64,000 bases of DNA from Granulosicoccus antarcticus IMCC3135 (GCF_002215215.1 NZ_CP018632.1:5452501-5516500), one strand, 5' to 3'. Counted from the stretch's first letter, positions 8,499 to 18,066 are shown. Program-made: numbers and translations. The notes: a model not told the origin generated them from the letters alone.

Positions 8499-8551
8499 TC
8501 CGAGCCTTCGTCGGTTGTTGAATTGACACCTGACTGACTCCAAGGCTCGGA
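8499..8551. repeat. Perfect 10-bp inverted repeat in the gap before the 8688 gene
   Basis: TCCGAGCCTT (8499-8508) and AAGGCTCGGA (8542-8551) are perfect complements 33 bp apart. No T-run follows, so a terminator is unlikely. It could be an operator or a leader hairpin for the gene at 8688. Apart from this and the terminator, 8383-8687 shows nothing else I can support. Confidence 0.35.
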
Positions 8552-8687
8552 TAACAGTGTTTACATTGCGATATAAGTAAGATAACCTGATTTTTCGTGT
8601 ATAGCGATTGGGGGATCTTCTTGTCCGCACCTCAATCCCGATACCAGCCCTCGTGATTTGAAGTGGCTGCACATTAAGGACAGTTTT

Positions 8688-9170
8688 ATGGTCGATATCA
8701 TCTCCAGAAAATCAGGACCACGACGTGAAGATGTCGATGCCAAACGGGTCATCAACAAGAACTGGCCAACAATCAGTCGCCTTGCAGATCAGATCAGTAA
8801 CGGTGGATATTCTCGATCCCGCAAAACTCTGGCCGAGGCAAAGAAAAGCCCTGCACCATTGCAATCGAACCTTCACATAGTCGGTGGATCCAGCAAGACT
8901 CTGACCCCCGAACCCATGGTGCGGGTCAGCATGAATAATCGCGTCATTGTCATGGATGTACGGTCCGGCAAACAGCTGGATTATCTAGGCGCAATTCGTT
9001 TTCAGGGAAACCAGAAATATTTTGCTCTGGCGACCAGCGCAAATGATTTCTTTGCAACCGTTGACGAAGAGACAGAACAGAAGCTTGCTGACCTGGATGG
9101 CGTGGTAATCGAATCCGATGAAATCCAGCTGAAATTCATCGAAGTTATCAAAAACAGACTCGACATATAG
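8688..9170 (+). CDS. Hypothetical protein
   Basis: The 160-residue product starts at MVDIISRK; AAGGA lies 9 bp before this ATG, while an ATG ten codons earlier lacks such a site. The N-terminal half is basic and Ser-rich. The C-terminal half (from about residue 75) looks like a compact alpha/beta domain (NRVIVMDVRSGKQLDYLGAI, then FALATSANDFFATV). There is no signal peptide, membrane segment or recognised family. It lies between the WD40 cassette and the activator gene, on the same strand as both. Confidence 0.7.
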   Translation: MVDIISRKSGPRREDVDAKRVINKNWPTISRLADQISNGGYSRSRKTLAEAKKSPAPLQSNLHIVGGSSKTLTPEPMVRVSMNNRVIVMDVRSGKQLDYLGAIRFQGNQKYFALATSANDFFATVDEETEQKLADLDGVVIESDEIQLKFIEVIKNRLDI

Positions 9171-9218
9171 ACCCGGACAAACCTTCTACCTACTTCATGA
9201 CTACCAGCCTAACTAGCG

Positions 9219-11276
9219 GTGACCACTTCTCTCGAAGAAACCAGAAAAATGCGCACAAACTACTGCAGCGCTCAAAGACGAAAGACTGCATCATCCAGCA
9301 GGGAAGCTGAGTATCACCACTATGACACCATGCGCGCATGGGAAAGTTTTGTAGATGGAAATATTGCGAGCGTAGAACTCGAAAAAACAGTTCGTCCTGA
9401 AATACTGGCAAGCTGGGCACGATGCTCCACATCCGGAGTCAGTGCTCTGGCCAGTTCGTCACCTCGACGGGTTGATGAAAACCACATCAATACATTGAGA
9501 CGAAAGAATCGCCATTTGTGTGAAGCGGCCAGTGCCGCCTTTGACCGGTTAGCCCCCCATCTTTGCGGGACCGGCGCAATTCTGATACTGACCGATCCAG
9601 AGGGCACCATCATCGATGTCATCGGTGATGCCCAGACCCTGGACCTGGGACGTGAGATTCATCTGGAAGTCGGCGGTGCCTGGGATGAGCAGGTTATCGG
9701 AACCAACGGTATCGGCACCGCCTTGCGCACCGGCAAGCCAACGTATGTACATGCATCGGAGCACTTTTGCCAGGGCATCAAATCCTGGACCTGTGTCGGC
9801 GTTCCTATCATTGATGCATTGGACCGATCAGTGATTGGGGTTATAGATCTGTCTGGCCCGTCCAGCATTCATCAACCACATAATGTCGCTTTGGTCGTCT
9901 CTACCGCGAGAGAAATCGAATTACATCTGGCTCATCGACAACGTGAAGAACACACAACCTTACTGGAAGAATTCATTGGCAATCCCAGACGTCATGACAG
10001 CAGCAGCGTCATCGTCCTGCTGAATAGCAGCGGTAAGGTGGTATTCAGCCGCAACACAGAGCAATTGGAGCTGGACGGATTCGGACGCTTTGATGCCGGC
10101 ACTCAGCTGCTCGACCTGTACCCCGATATGTCTGTTCGAGAGCTGGAAGCGGCATTGCCACCCGCCCTGCCAACCAAGGATATCGACCTCATCAAGGCAG
10201 GTGGAGAGACTCAAGGCGTTGCCTTGATATTCCATAACCAGTCAGCATCACTGCCACCGCGCTTTTCCAGCGCAGGTATTTCCATAAAACCGCGCTCAGG
10301 CGTTCAGGAGGATGAAGTCAACATCGTCGGCGAATGCCCGAAGATGCAGGAAGCCATCGAGTTTGCCTATCGCGCTGCGGAAATGAAAGTGCCTGTATTG
10401 ATACAGGGCGAAACAGGTGTCGGCAAGGAAATGTTTGCACGCTTGATACATAGCCATCTGGCGAACAGAACAACACCTTATGTCGTCGTCAACTGCGCCA
10501 CCTTATCGTCGGAGTTGATCAGAAACGAGCTGTTCGGTCACGTCGTGGAAGCCCATCCGGGATTCTCTCGTGAAGACAAACTGGGTAAATTCGAAAGAGC
10601 CAATGGAGGCGTACTCTGTCTTGATGAAGTCGGCGATATGCCCATTGAACTTCAGACGTTTCTGCTGCGCACTCTTGAACAACGTGCAATCTACCGGGTA
10701 GGCTGCGATATCCGGCGACCGATCGATGTACAGCATATCGCCATGACAAGCCGAAATATTCGCGAAGATATTATCAACGGTCGGTTCCGCCAGGATCTGT
10801 TCTACCGCATTGGAACCATCGTCATCGAGATCCCGCCGCTTCGTGAGCGTGGTCAGGATCTGGATCGGCTGATCGATTATTTCAATGAGAAATTATCCAG
10901 AAAATTCGGCCGTGAAAAACTTAGATTCGATGCAGCAACCATCAGTGCGCTTCATCAATATCGATGGCCTGGAAACGTTCGTGAACTGCGCAATATCATT
11001 GAACGGCTCTGCCTGTTGAACCATAAAAGTATTGTATCGGCATCGGATTTACCTGAAGAGATTGCCAACCCGAATTCGAACGCATTCCTGTCCGGCAATG
11101 AGCCTTCCATGTCATTGAACAATCCCATGGATCTGGACGAACTCGAGTCAATCGCCATTCAACGTACCATTGATAGAGAAAAAGGCAATTTATCCAAAGT
11201 GGCCACGGCACTCGGAATATCACGACCAACCTTGTATCGAAAAATCAAAGGCTATGGTTTGAATCGCAACAAATAG
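9219..11276 (+). CDS. AcoR/MimR-type AAA+ enhancer-binding transcriptional activator with degenerate GAFTGA loop
   Basis: The protein has 685 residues. A GAF-type sensor (about 100-240, with NGIGTALRTGKPTYV and EHFCQGIKSW) is typical of AcoR-like activators. The AAA+ domain (about 365-590) has Walker A GETGVGKE (397-404) and Walker B LCLDEVGDM (467-474), then NGRFRQDLFYRI and LRERGQDL. A Fis-type helix-turn-helix lies near 655-680 (GNLSKVATALGISRPTLYRKI). The sigma-54-contacting motif GAFTGA is replaced by EAHPGF (444-449). This class senses ketones, diols or phenols, and MimR controls mim operons in mycobacteria. It probably controls the prm operon. The start is uncertain: GTG 9219 was used, but ATG at 9249 or 9330 is possible. 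Confidence 0.88.
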   Translation: MTTSLEETRKMRTNYCSAQRRKTASSSREAEYHHYDTMRAWESFVDGNIASVELEKTVRPEILASWARCSTSGVSALASSSPRRVDENHINTLRRKNRHLCEAASAAFDRLAPHLCGTGAILILTDPEGTIIDVIGDAQTLDLGREIHLEVGGAWDEQVIGTNGIGTALRTGKPTYVHASEHFCQGIKSWTCVGVPIIDALDRSVIGVIDLSGPSSIHQPHNVALVVSTAREIELHLAHRQREEHTTLLEEFIGNPRRHDSSSVIVLLNSSGKVVFSRNTEQLELDGFGRFDAGTQLLDLYPDMSVRELEAALPPALPTKDIDLIKAGGETQGVALIFHNQSASLPPRFSSAGISIKPRSGVQEDEVNIVGECPKMQEAIEFAYRAAEMKVPVLIQGETGVGKEMFARLIHSHLANRTTPYVVVNCATLSSELIRNELFGHVVEAHPGFSREDKLGKFERANGGVLCLDEVGDMPIELQTFLLRTLEQRAIYRVGCDIRRPIDVQHIAMTSRNIREDIINGRFRQDLFYRIGTIVIEIPPLRERGQDLDRLIDYFNEKLSRKFGREKLRFDAATISALHQYRWPGNVRELRNIIERLCLLNHKSIVSASDLPEEIANPNSNAFLSGNEPSMSLNNPMDLDELESIAIQRTIDREKGNLSKVATALGISRPTLYRKIKGYGLNRNK

Positions 11277-11321
11277 ACTGATCTCACGCCCTCGCTACGA
11301 TCGCTATTCTCGGACAGCCTC

Positions 11322-12875
11322 CTAGTCGATATCCTGCAGATAGCGACTGCGTAAATGCGCTAGCAAATGCCTTGCATCACTGCCCTCGCCTGTCGCAGCA
11401 CTCATCAATTGCTGCGATTCCAGCGCGCAGCCGTGCTTCCAGATATTGTCCGACAACCACTGTCTGACAAAACCGACATCACCCTGGGCAAACTGCTGCT
11501 GCCATTCAGGATGCTGCTGCTTGAATGAGGCCCCCAGCTGCGCCGCATTCACCGCCCCCATCGTGTAGGAAGGAAAATAGCCGAATGCACCATCTGTCCA
11601 GTGAATGTCCTGCAGACAACCCAGTGCGTGATTACCGCTGACCGACAGACCCAGGTAATTCTGCAAGGAAGCCTGCCAGGCTTCTGGAATATCATCCGCC
11701 TCCATTTTCCCATTGATCAACGCACTTTCAATGTCATAGCGCAACATGACATGCAGCGGGTAACTGACCTCATCAGCTTCGACGCGGATGAAGCTGGGCT
11801 TGACTCGTGTCTGCGCCATCCAGATGGCATCGCTGTCAAAGGCAACAGTTGCCGGCAAGTGCCGATGCAAAGGTTCCAGCATGGCCTTGCCAAAGGATCG
11901 CGACAGGAAGAGATGCTTTTCGAACAGCAGACTCTGGCTTTCGTGAATACACATATTGCGGGCTCGACCCACAGGGAATGATTGCAATTCATCCGGCAGA
12001 CCTGACTCATAGGCGGCATGCCCGGTTTCGTGAGCCGTTGCCTGCAAGGCGTCTGCAAAATCAGTTTCGCGATAACGCGTGGTAATACGTTGATCCCCTT
12101 TCACACCCGTGCTGAATGGGTGCATGCTGACATCCAGCCTGCCCGACTCAAAATCAAAACCCAGCATACTCATCAGGGACTCACTCAGAGCCTGCTGCTG
12201 TGCAATGGGGTAACTGCCCTCCAGACTAGTGATGCTTTGCGATGCCTGGCGCTCCATGACTTCCTGCATCAAACCCGGCAGCTCTTGCTTGAGTTGTGCG
12301 AATACACCGCTAATCAACGCTTGACTGTCACCGGTGCAGTGCAGGTCCAACAGTGCATCGTAAGGGGTCGCGAAGCGCTCAGGAGCCAGTGCCTGGCGGC
12401 ATTGCGCCTCTTCACGTGCCAGTGCCACCACCGGTCGGAAGTTTTCCAGAAAGCCTGCCCAGTCATTATTGCCACGCTGAGTACGCCAGCCATGCTCACA
12501 ACGAGAACCGGCAATCACCTTGGCATGCACCAGCTCCGCAGGCAAGGCCATCGCTTGATGCCAGCTACGCTTCATTTCCCGGATGTGCGCCGTCGCGTTC
12601 GCCGTCGCGTGCGCGGTCGCGGTCGTCGCATCAGACTCAGTTGTTGAACTATCGGTAGCGAGCGCAAGCTCAGCCTCGCCAATCCAGTCACCGACCTCCG
12701 GAGCCGTCAGCAGCTCGTGCCTGAGACTCGCAAGCTCTGCCAATGCCGCCGAGCGTGGCTCATTACCCGCGTTGGGCATCATCACCATCTGATCCCAGCT
12801 CAGGAATGTGCTTGCATGGTCCAACTGTGCAAGACGGTGGAAACGGTTTTCCAGCTGTTTGATTGATTGACTCAT
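11322..12875 (-). CDS. Carboxypeptidase Taq (M32 family) metallopeptidase
   Basis: The enzyme has 517 residues, the normal length for M32 carboxypeptidases. The zinc motif HETGH lies at 282-286 and the third ligand Glu312 in the IHESQSLL motif. It removes C-terminal residues from peptides in the cytoplasm; there is no signal peptide. The opening (LENRFHRLAQLDHASTFLSWDQ) is typical. Residues about 76-97 are a Ser/Thr/Ala-rich insertion containing three A-T-A-x units encoded by a 12-bp tandem repeat. The gene is 5 bp downstream of the SET-domain gene, suggesting cotranscription. Confidence 0.9.
   Translation of the reverse strand: MSQSIKQLENRFHRLAQLDHASTFLSWDQMVMMPNAGNEPRSAALAELASLRHELLTAPEVGDWIGEAELALATDSSTTESDATTATAHATANATAHIREMKRSWHQAMALPAELVHAKVIAGSRCEHGWRTQRGNNDWAGFLENFRPVVALAREEAQCRQALAPERFATPYDALLDLHCTGDSQALISGVFAQLKQELPGLMQEVMERQASQSITSLEGSYPIAQQQALSESLMSMLGFDFESGRLDVSMHPFSTGVKGDQRITTRYRETDFADALQATAHETGHAAYESGLPDELQSFPVGRARNMCIHESQSLLFEKHLFLSRSFGKAMLEPLHRHLPATVAFDSDAIWMAQTRVKPSFIRVEADEVSYPLHVMLRYDIESALINGKMEADDIPEAWQASLQNYLGLSVSGNHALGCLQDIHWTDGAFGYFPSYTMGAVNAAQLGASFKQQHPEWQQQFAQGDVGFVRQWLSDNIWKHGCALESQQLMSAATGEGSDARHLLAHLRSRYLQDID
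12585..12629 (-). repeat. 12-bp in-frame tandem repeat (A-T-A-H/N) within the M32 gene
   Basis: Read on the minus strand the units are GCGACCGCGCAC, GCGACGGCGAAC and GCGACGGCGCAC, encoding ATAH-ATAN-ATAH. They lie in a linker near the protein N-terminus, away from the catalytic core. A similar unit (GCCACTGCGTGC, encoding ATAC) occurs in the unrelated gene at 41368. Confidence 0.6.
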
Positions 12876-12880
12876 GATGT

Positions 12881-13270
12881 TTACCAGCCGTAGTCGTGCA
12901 ACAACTCTTCACCGGCTTTCACATCGCGCACGATAGTGACGTCCAGATCCGAGTAGGCGGCGTTGGGGTTTTTGTCGTGATTGATGTACTTGAGATCGTT
13001 GGTCAGTTCAAGACCTATTTCGTCCGTGATCCAAAGTACGTAGATACCATCATCAAAAGTCGGCATGCCATGCAGTCGACTGAGCACGGTACCCGCCTTG
13101 AGCCGTTTGGCCGCAAACAGGCCTTTTCCATGCACGGCACTGGTGGCTACGAAAACCTTGTCCGAAACATCGCTGGGGCGAGCATCCTTGTAGTCAGCCA
13201 TGATGCTCTCAACCGAACGCCGGCCTTTTTTCTTGCCAGGCCCATCGCCCTTGCTCTTAACCGCTGTCAT
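12881..13270 (-). CDS. Small SET-domain protein (putative lysine methyltransferase)
   Basis: The product has 129 residues from the ATG at 13270. The SET signature is visible: GKGLFAAKRLKAGTVL near residue 49, the pseudoknot NDLKYINHDKNPNAAY near 91, and GEELLHDYGW at the C-terminus. SET domains use S-adenosylmethionine to methylate lysine side chains; the bacterial substrate is not known. The frame runs 73 codons further upstream to 13489, but that part overlaps pilZ and looks non-coding. The N-terminus is Lys/Gly-rich. A convincing ribosome-binding site is not seen. Confidence 0.75.
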   Translation of the reverse strand: MTAVKSKGDGPGKKKGRRSVESIMADYKDARPSDVSDKVFVATSAVHGKGLFAAKRLKAGTVLSRLHGMPTFDDGIYVLWITDEIGLELTNDLKYINHDKNPNAAYSDLDVTIVRDVKAGEELLHDYGW

Positions 13271-13358
13271 GCTCTGGATGTCACCCGAATGTTGAAAAGG
13301 GTGTAGCGTACCGGAGCGGCACCCATCACTCCAGTAATAAAGCCCCGCCCAGACGATG

Positions 13359-13706
13359 CTACATGGTTTGTGTCGGTCGATCACCCTGAAGCGTCGCCGC
13401 CAGATGTTGCTCGATATTCGACTTGTTCTTGCCGTGATCTTCCTCGGAAAACTGCACACCGATGCCAGCGACTTTGCTGCCCTGTGCACCCGGCGGCGTC
13501 AACCAGACGACCGTACCGCTAACCGGAGAGATGCTGTGGTCATCCATCAGCTTGAGCAGCATGAAGACCTTGTCACCGATCTCGTAGTTACGTGCAGTGG
13601 GAACAAAGACACCACCGTTCTGAACAAATGACATATACGACGAATACAGGGCGCCGCGGTCAGTGATGGAGAAAGAGATAATGCCTTTTCGTGTTTCTTC
13701 GGTCAT
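13359..13706 (-). CDS. pilZ: Type IV pilus protein PilZ
   Basis: This 115-residue single PilZ domain has the order and size of the pilus-assembly PilZ (GIISFSITDRGALYSSYMSF, FVPTARNYEIGDKVFMLL, GTVVWLTPPGAQG, GIGVQF). As in Xanthomonas and Pseudomonas PilZ, the N-terminal RxxxR motif for cyclic-di-GMP is absent, so it probably acts by protein contact with the pilus motor. It lies 10 bp after holB, the conserved gammaproteobacterial neighbourhood. It is the only other type IV pilus gene here besides pilW. Confidence 0.92.
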   Translation of the reverse strand: MTEETRKGIISFSITDRGALYSSYMSFVQNGGVFVPTARNYEIGDKVFMLLKLMDDHSISPVSGTVVWLTPPGAQGSKVAGIGVQFSEEDHGKNKSNIEQHLAATLQGDRPTQTM

Positions 13707-13716
13707 AGAGGAACAT

Positions 13717-14694
13717 TCAGCCGTTAGTCATGAGACGTATATCGGCAAATATTCCCTCCAGCACAGTCTGAGTCTTGAAGCTGGCGCTGTCAGAACGATG
13801 TAATTGCAATAAACGATCGTGAATCGTGAACCATGTCTCGTTTGAAAGACGGTGTCGTGTCTCAGATATGACCGATGACACATCAGGGTCAGCACCGGCA
13901 GGCAGATTTGCTTCCTGCTTCACAGCCAGCAGAGCCCAACGACTGAACGTGGCCAGACACAAGCTGGTATCCAGATTCGACAGTGAATCGCTGATACGCC
14001 CCACACTCCCCTTATGCTCGAACAGATCTTTCCAGGCTTTCAGAAGTAACTCACGGGCATCCTGAAATTCCTTGTTCTGCATGTTCAGAGCGGCATAAGG
14101 TCCTCCGCCTGCTTCCAGCAAGGCCGTCTCCGCAGCTCCTTCCATATTCTGCGACAACCATTCGATTGCTGCCGGCCTGTCATGCATTTTCAGCGTGATT
14201 TTCTGACAACGACTACGAATCGTGGCTGGCAATGCGCCCGTGCGAGTCGCACTGAGAATCAGCACCGCATGATCCCCGGGTTCTTCAAGTGTTTTCAACA
14301 GACTGTTAGCCGCATTGCGGTTCAATGTATCTGCCTGCTCCAGCAGTGCCACCCGATAACTGCCTTCACTGGCAGTCAACTGCAACCACTCCACCAGCTC
14401 ACGAACAGGATCGACCTTGATGGTCGCATTCGCACCTTCAGGCACCAGTTTGCGGAAATCAGGGTGGGAGCCTGCCAGCAACTGACGACAGGATTCACAA
14501 CTGCCACAGGCACCTGTTTCAGTGCGCTTTCGGCACAATAAGGACTCAGCCAGCCATTGGGCGAAGGCACGTTTTCCGATGCCGTCTATACCGTTCAACA
14601 ACAAGGCATGTGGCAGTCGCCCCTGACGTGAACGTTCCATCAGGGCGGCACCGTCCTCCCTTAACCAGGGCGGACAAGGTGTCAAGGCATTCAT
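13717..14694 (-). CDS. holB: DNA polymerase III delta-prime subunit
   Basis: HolB is part of the clamp-loader complex. At 325 residues it has the expected size. A degenerate P-loop (NGIDGIGKRAFAQWLA), the zinc-binding cysteine cluster CGSCESCRQLLAGSHPDF and the sensor region NAANSLLKTLEEPGDHAVLIL are visible. It follows tmk by 2 bp, a conserved tmk-holB-pilZ order. Confidence 0.94.
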   Translation of the reverse strand: MNALTPCPPWLREDGAALMERSRQGRLPHALLLNGIDGIGKRAFAQWLAESLLCRKRTETGACGSCESCRQLLAGSHPDFRKLVPEGANATIKVDPVRELVEWLQLTASEGSYRVALLEQADTLNRNAANSLLKTLEEPGDHAVLILSATRTGALPATIRSRCQKITLKMHDRPAAIEWLSQNMEGAAETALLEAGGGPYAALNMQNKEFQDARELLLKAWKDLFEHKGSVGRISDSLSNLDTSLCLATFSRWALLAVKQEANLPAGADPDVSSVISETRHRLSNETWFTIHDRLLQLHRSDSASFKTQTVLEGIFADIRLMTNG

Positions 14695-14696
14695 TA

Positions 14697-15326
14697 TCAG
14701 CCTTCACTCAGTATCGGCTGCAGCGCCTGACGAACGGACTCCTGAACCAGTTCGAGAGAGCGGCCCGCATCAATCACGACGACCCTTTCAGGCGCATCAC
14801 TGGCCCGCTGCAAATAAGCTGCACGGGCACGTTCGAAAAACGCATGGGCCTCACGCTCGATACGATCAGGCTCGCTGCGAGCTGCCATGCGCTCGAGGCC
14901 CTCTTGAACAGGCATATCCAGCAGAATGGTCAGATCGGGCTCAAGCGTGACACCCATCAAGGCATGCAGTTCCGCCACCCGCTCTACTCCCAGCTGCCGC
15001 CCAGCGCCCTGGTAGGCAATGCTGGCGTCCAGAAACCGGTCACACAGAACCCATTTGCCAGCGGTAAGCGCAGGCTCGATGACGCGAGCAATATGCTCGA
15101 CCCGGGAGGCGGTCATCAACAGTAATTCGGTAACATCATCGACCTGCCCGTCAGCGGCGAGAACCAGCTCGCGCAAGGATTCCCCCAGCGGGGTACCACC
15201 GGGCTCACGCGTACCGACAAAGGCAATATTGGCATCATCCAGCAGCGCTTCGACAAATTGACGATTGGTTGTCTTGCCAACCCCTTCCAGCCCTTCGAGC
15301 GTAATGAATTTACCGCGCATGCTCAT
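14697..15326 (-). CDS. tmk: Thymidylate kinase
   Basis: Tmk phosphorylates dTMP to dTDP. The 209-residue protein starts with FITLEGLEGVGKTT (P-loop) and has the DR(Y/F) motif LCDRFLDASIAYQGAGR. The lid region (RIEREAHAFFERARAAYL) is typical of the bacterial enzyme. Its start codon overlaps the last base of the mltG stop, indicating tight translational coupling. Confidence 0.95.
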   Translation of the reverse strand: MSMRGKFITLEGLEGVGKTTNRQFVEALLDDANIAFVGTREPGGTPLGESLRELVLAADGQVDDVTELLLMTASRVEHIARVIEPALTAGKWVLCDRFLDASIAYQGAGRQLGVERVAELHALMGVTLEPDLTILLDMPVQEGLERMAARSEPDRIEREAHAFFERARAAYLQRASDAPERVVVIDAGRSLELVQESVRQALQPILSEG

Positions 15327-16333
15327 CAGCGTTTGAGTTGATATTTACGGACCGCTGCGTTGTGCTCTGCCAGTGTGTCTGAAAACTGGTGAGAGCCATC
15401 GCCACGCGCAACGAAATACAGCGAGGTGGTTGATTCTGGATGCAACACAGCTCGAATAGCTTCACGCCCCACCATGGCAATCGGTGTTGGCGGCAGACCT
15501 GCTCGGGTATACGTATTGTACGGAGTGTCAGTGGTCAGATCCTTGCGCCGAATATTGCCATCATAGCTATCACCGATACCGTAGATCACAGTTGGGTCGG
15601 TTTGCAGTCGCATTTTCTTGTTGATACGAGACAGGAAGACACCGGCTATCAACGGACGCTCAGCAATTACTGCTGTTTCCTTTTCGACAATCGAAGCCAG
15701 AATCAGCGCTTCATACGGTGTTTCCAGAGGTATGTTTTCTGCGCGACCTGCCCATTCTTCTGCCAGTACCCGATCCAGGTTCTGCTTGGAACGCAATAGA
15801 TAATCCAGATCACTGGTGCCTTTGGGAAAGGCATAGGTATCGGCAAAGAACTGCCCCTCAGGGTGCAGTCCCGGAAAACCCAGCAGTTCCATGATGGCCT
15901 CAGGTGAGGCCAACACTTCCTCGGTAATAGTGTGGCGCAATACAGTCGAGCTTGCCACCCTTGCCAGGGTCTGCTTCCAGTTTGAGCCTTCTATGATGTT
16001 TTGCGAATACTGGGTAGTTTGCCCCTGAATAAAAGTGGCAAATAACTCCGGTACGCTCATGGGTGCAAGCAGACTGTACTCACCCGTCTTGATACCCGCG
16101 CCCTTGTCACTCAGCCGAACATACAGATCGAACCAGTAACGCTTGTCGATAATGCCTTGCTGTTCCAGCTCCACCGACAATCGCTTGGCAGACCAACCCT
16201 TCTGGATGGTGAACAAGGTGCTGTCTGAGGGCAGATTAACGGGCTCGGCGAGATAGCGATTGTAATCGCTCCAGGAATAGTAGCCAGCGGCACCACAACT
16301 CAGCGCCACAAGCAACAGAAAGAAACGCATCAC
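15326..16333 (-). CDS. mltG: Endolytic murein transglycosylase MltG
   Basis: MltG cleaves nascent glycan strands and is thought to end peptidoglycan elongation. The 335-residue protein has an N-terminal membrane anchor ([18 protein letters not shown]), a LysM-like part ([16 protein letters not shown]) and the YceG catalytic domain. The catalytic glutamate is in the motif [18 protein letters not shown] and [14 protein letters not shown] are family signatures. It overlaps the fabF stop by 4 bp, consistent with the fabF-mltG-tmk-holB order. Confidence 0.94.
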   Translation of the reverse strand: MMRFFLLLVALSCGAAGYYSWSDYNRYLAEPVNLPSDSTLFTIQKGWSAKRLSVELEQQGIIDKRYWFDLYVRLSDKGAGIKTGEYSLLAPMSVPELFATFIQGQTTQYSQNIIEGSNWKQTLARVASSTVLRHTITEEVLASPEAIMELLGFPGLHPEGQFFADTYAFPKGTSDLDYLLRSKQNLDRVLAEEWAGRAENIPLETPYEALILASIVEKETAVIAERPLIAGVFLSRINKKMRLQTDPTVIYGIGDSYDGNIRRKDLTTDTPYNTYTRAGLPPTPIAMVGREAIRAVLHPESTTSLYFVARGDGSHQFSDTLAEHNAAVRKYQLKR

Positions 16334-17577
16334 ACGCCGTCTTTCGCGAATATCAGTGTGCCGTTCGTGCCACCAAATCCGAAGGAATTACTCATGGTCA
16401 CATTCAGCTTTGCCGCGCGCTTTTTGTTCGCAACAAAGTCAAGATCACAACCATCACCCGGGTTATCCAGGTTGATGGTCGGTGGTGCCACCTGATCACG
16501 CATGGCCAGCACACAGAAAACAGCTTCTACACCACCGGCTGCTCCCAGCAAGTGACCCGTCATGCTCTTGGTCGAACTGACCAGAATTGATTGTGCATGT
16601 GAGCCGAAGGCGGTCTTGATCGCCTGAGTCTCGGCCACGTCGCCCGCAGGTGTTGATGTTCCATGCGCATTGACGTAGTCGATGTCCTCTGCGGTTAGTC
16701 CCGAGTTGCGCAGCGCCGCTTTCATGCAACGTGCCGCACCTTCGCCATTGGCTGATGGCGTTGTCATGTGATGGGCGTCGCCGCTCATGCCATAGCCGGC
16801 AACTTCGCAGTAGATTTTGGCACCGCGAGCTTTTGCATGCTCGTACTCCTCAAGTACCATGATGCCGGCCCCATCACCCAGTACGAATCCATCCCGATCC
16901 CGATCCCATGGGCGACTGGCTGCCGCAGGGTCGTCATTGTTAGTGGATAAGGCTCTTGCAGCCCCGAAACCAGCCAATCCCAAAGGACAAGTTGCCATCT
17001 CGGCGCCACCCGCGACCATCACGTCAGCATCACCATATTCGATCAGACGCGCTGCGTCTCCGATGTTGTGAGTGCCACTGGTACAGGCTGTTACTGTGCA
17101 CAGGTTCGGCCCTTTGTAGCCAAATTTGATGGACAGATTGCCACTGATCATGTTGATGATTGTAGACGGTACGAAGAATGGCGATACCTTGCGTGGTCCA
17201 CCGTCCAGCAACGCCTTGTGCTGAGCTTCGATATTCGGCAAACCGCCTATTCCCGAACCGATGGAGACGCCTACGCGTTCCCGATCCAGACCTTCTGCAC
17301 TTTCCAGACCCGCGTCTTCTATGGCCTGCATGCCTGCAGCAATGCCGTAGTGGACAAAAACGTCCATCTTGCGAGCATCCTTGGCGGAAAAATATTCCGT
17401 TGCATCAAAGTTCTTTACTGAGGCGCTAAAACGGGTGTTATAGGCCGACACGTCGAATTGTGTAATGGTCTCGGCACCAGACACACCCGCAAGGATGTTC
17501 TTCCAGCTTTCCTCGACTCCATTACCCACAGGGGTCACAAGACCCAATCCGGTTACCACTACTCGTCTACGCGTCAA
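16330..17577 (-). CDS. fabF: 3-oxoacyl-ACP synthase II
   Basis: FabF condenses malonyl-ACP with longer acyl-ACPs in fatty-acid elongation. The catalytic Cys ([11 protein letters not shown]) and the two histidines ([11 protein letters not shown] and [11 protein letters not shown]) are present. The frame extends to an ATG at 17655, but that region has no Shine-Dalgarno site. A TTG at 17577 gives the canonical N-terminus (L/M)[11 protein letters not shown] with GGAG 9 bp upstream, and it was chosen here. The resulting length of about 415 residues matches the family. Confidence 0.93.
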   Translation of the reverse strand: MTRRRVVVTGLGLVTPVGNGVEESWKNILAGVSGAETITQFDVSAYNTRFSASVKNFDATEYFSAKDARKMDVFVHYGIAAGMQAIEDAGLESAEGLDRERVGVSIGSGIGGLPNIEAQHKALLDGGPRKVSPFFVPSTIINMISGNLSIKFGYKGPNLCTVTACTSGTHNIGDAARLIEYGDADVMVAGGAEMATCPLGLAGFGAARALSTNNDDPAAASRPWDRDRDGFVLGDGAGIMVLEEYEHAKARGAKIYCEVAGYGMSGDAHHMTTPSANGEGAARCMKAALRNSGLTAEDIDYVNAHGTSTPAGDVAETQAIKTAFGSHAQSILVSSTKSMTGHLLGAAGGVEAVFCVLAMRDQVAPPTINLDNPGDGCDLDFVANKKRAAKLNVTMSNSFGFGGTNGTLIFAKDGV

Positions 17578-17741
17578 ACCTCTCAGCTCCGATAAATGTG
17601 CAGTTAAGTTACGCGCGTTGCGCGCTGATAACGAGAGAGCCGCAATTTGCGACATGCCCTATGGGCCGCCAACAATGAGCGGCTCCCTCACCTGATCTGT
17701 CCAAACCTGACTTTTTAAAAGCCTGTTAAAACTGAAGCAAA

Positions 17742-17768
17742 ACCGAGGGCCACGAAAAATCGTGGCCC
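17742..17768 (-). terminator. Hairpin terminator or attenuator after acpP
   Basis: GGGCCACGA (17747-17755) and TCGTGGCCC (17760-17768) form a perfect 9-bp stem with an AAAA loop. On the minus strand it is followed by TCGGTTTTGC. It lies just after the acpP stop and before fabF, so it may end many transcripts and let ACP be made in excess over FabF. Confidence 0.6.
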
Positions 17769-17775
17769 GAGGTAA

Positions 17776-18018
17776 TCAAGCTTGTTCGATATGAGCGGTG
17801 ACGTAGTCAACCGCTTGTTCGACAGTGGTGATCTTTTCAGCTTCTTCATCGGGGATCTCGCACTCGAATTCTTCTTCGAGCGCCATCACTAGCTCGACGG
17901 TATCGAGAGAATCTGCGCCTAGATCTTCGACAAATGAAGCTTTGGTCGTAACTTCTTCTTCTTTTACGCCAAGCTGCTCTACGACAATCTTTTTGACGCG
18001 TTCGTCAATACTGCTCAT
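17776..18018 (-). CDS. acpP: Acyl carrier protein
   Basis: This is an 80-residue acidic four-helix protein. The phosphopantetheine serine is in [18 protein letters not shown]. It carries growing acyl chains for FabF, FabG and FabD encoded around it. Its own promoter upstream and hairpin downstream suggest separate strong expression. Confidence 0.97.
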   Translation of the reverse strand: MSSIDERVKKIVVEQLGVKEEEVTTKASFVEDLGADSLDTVELVMALEEEFECEIPDEEAEKITTVEQAVDYVTAHIEQA

Positions 18019-18066
18019 TGTGGGGTAAACCTCCGAAAAAAATTAAGCGGCCTCAGCCGTATCGCT

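Noticed and set aside
13271-13489. N-terminal extension of the SET protein
   Set aside because: It overlaps pilZ and reads as non-coding sequence; the ATG at 13270 gives a complete SET domain.
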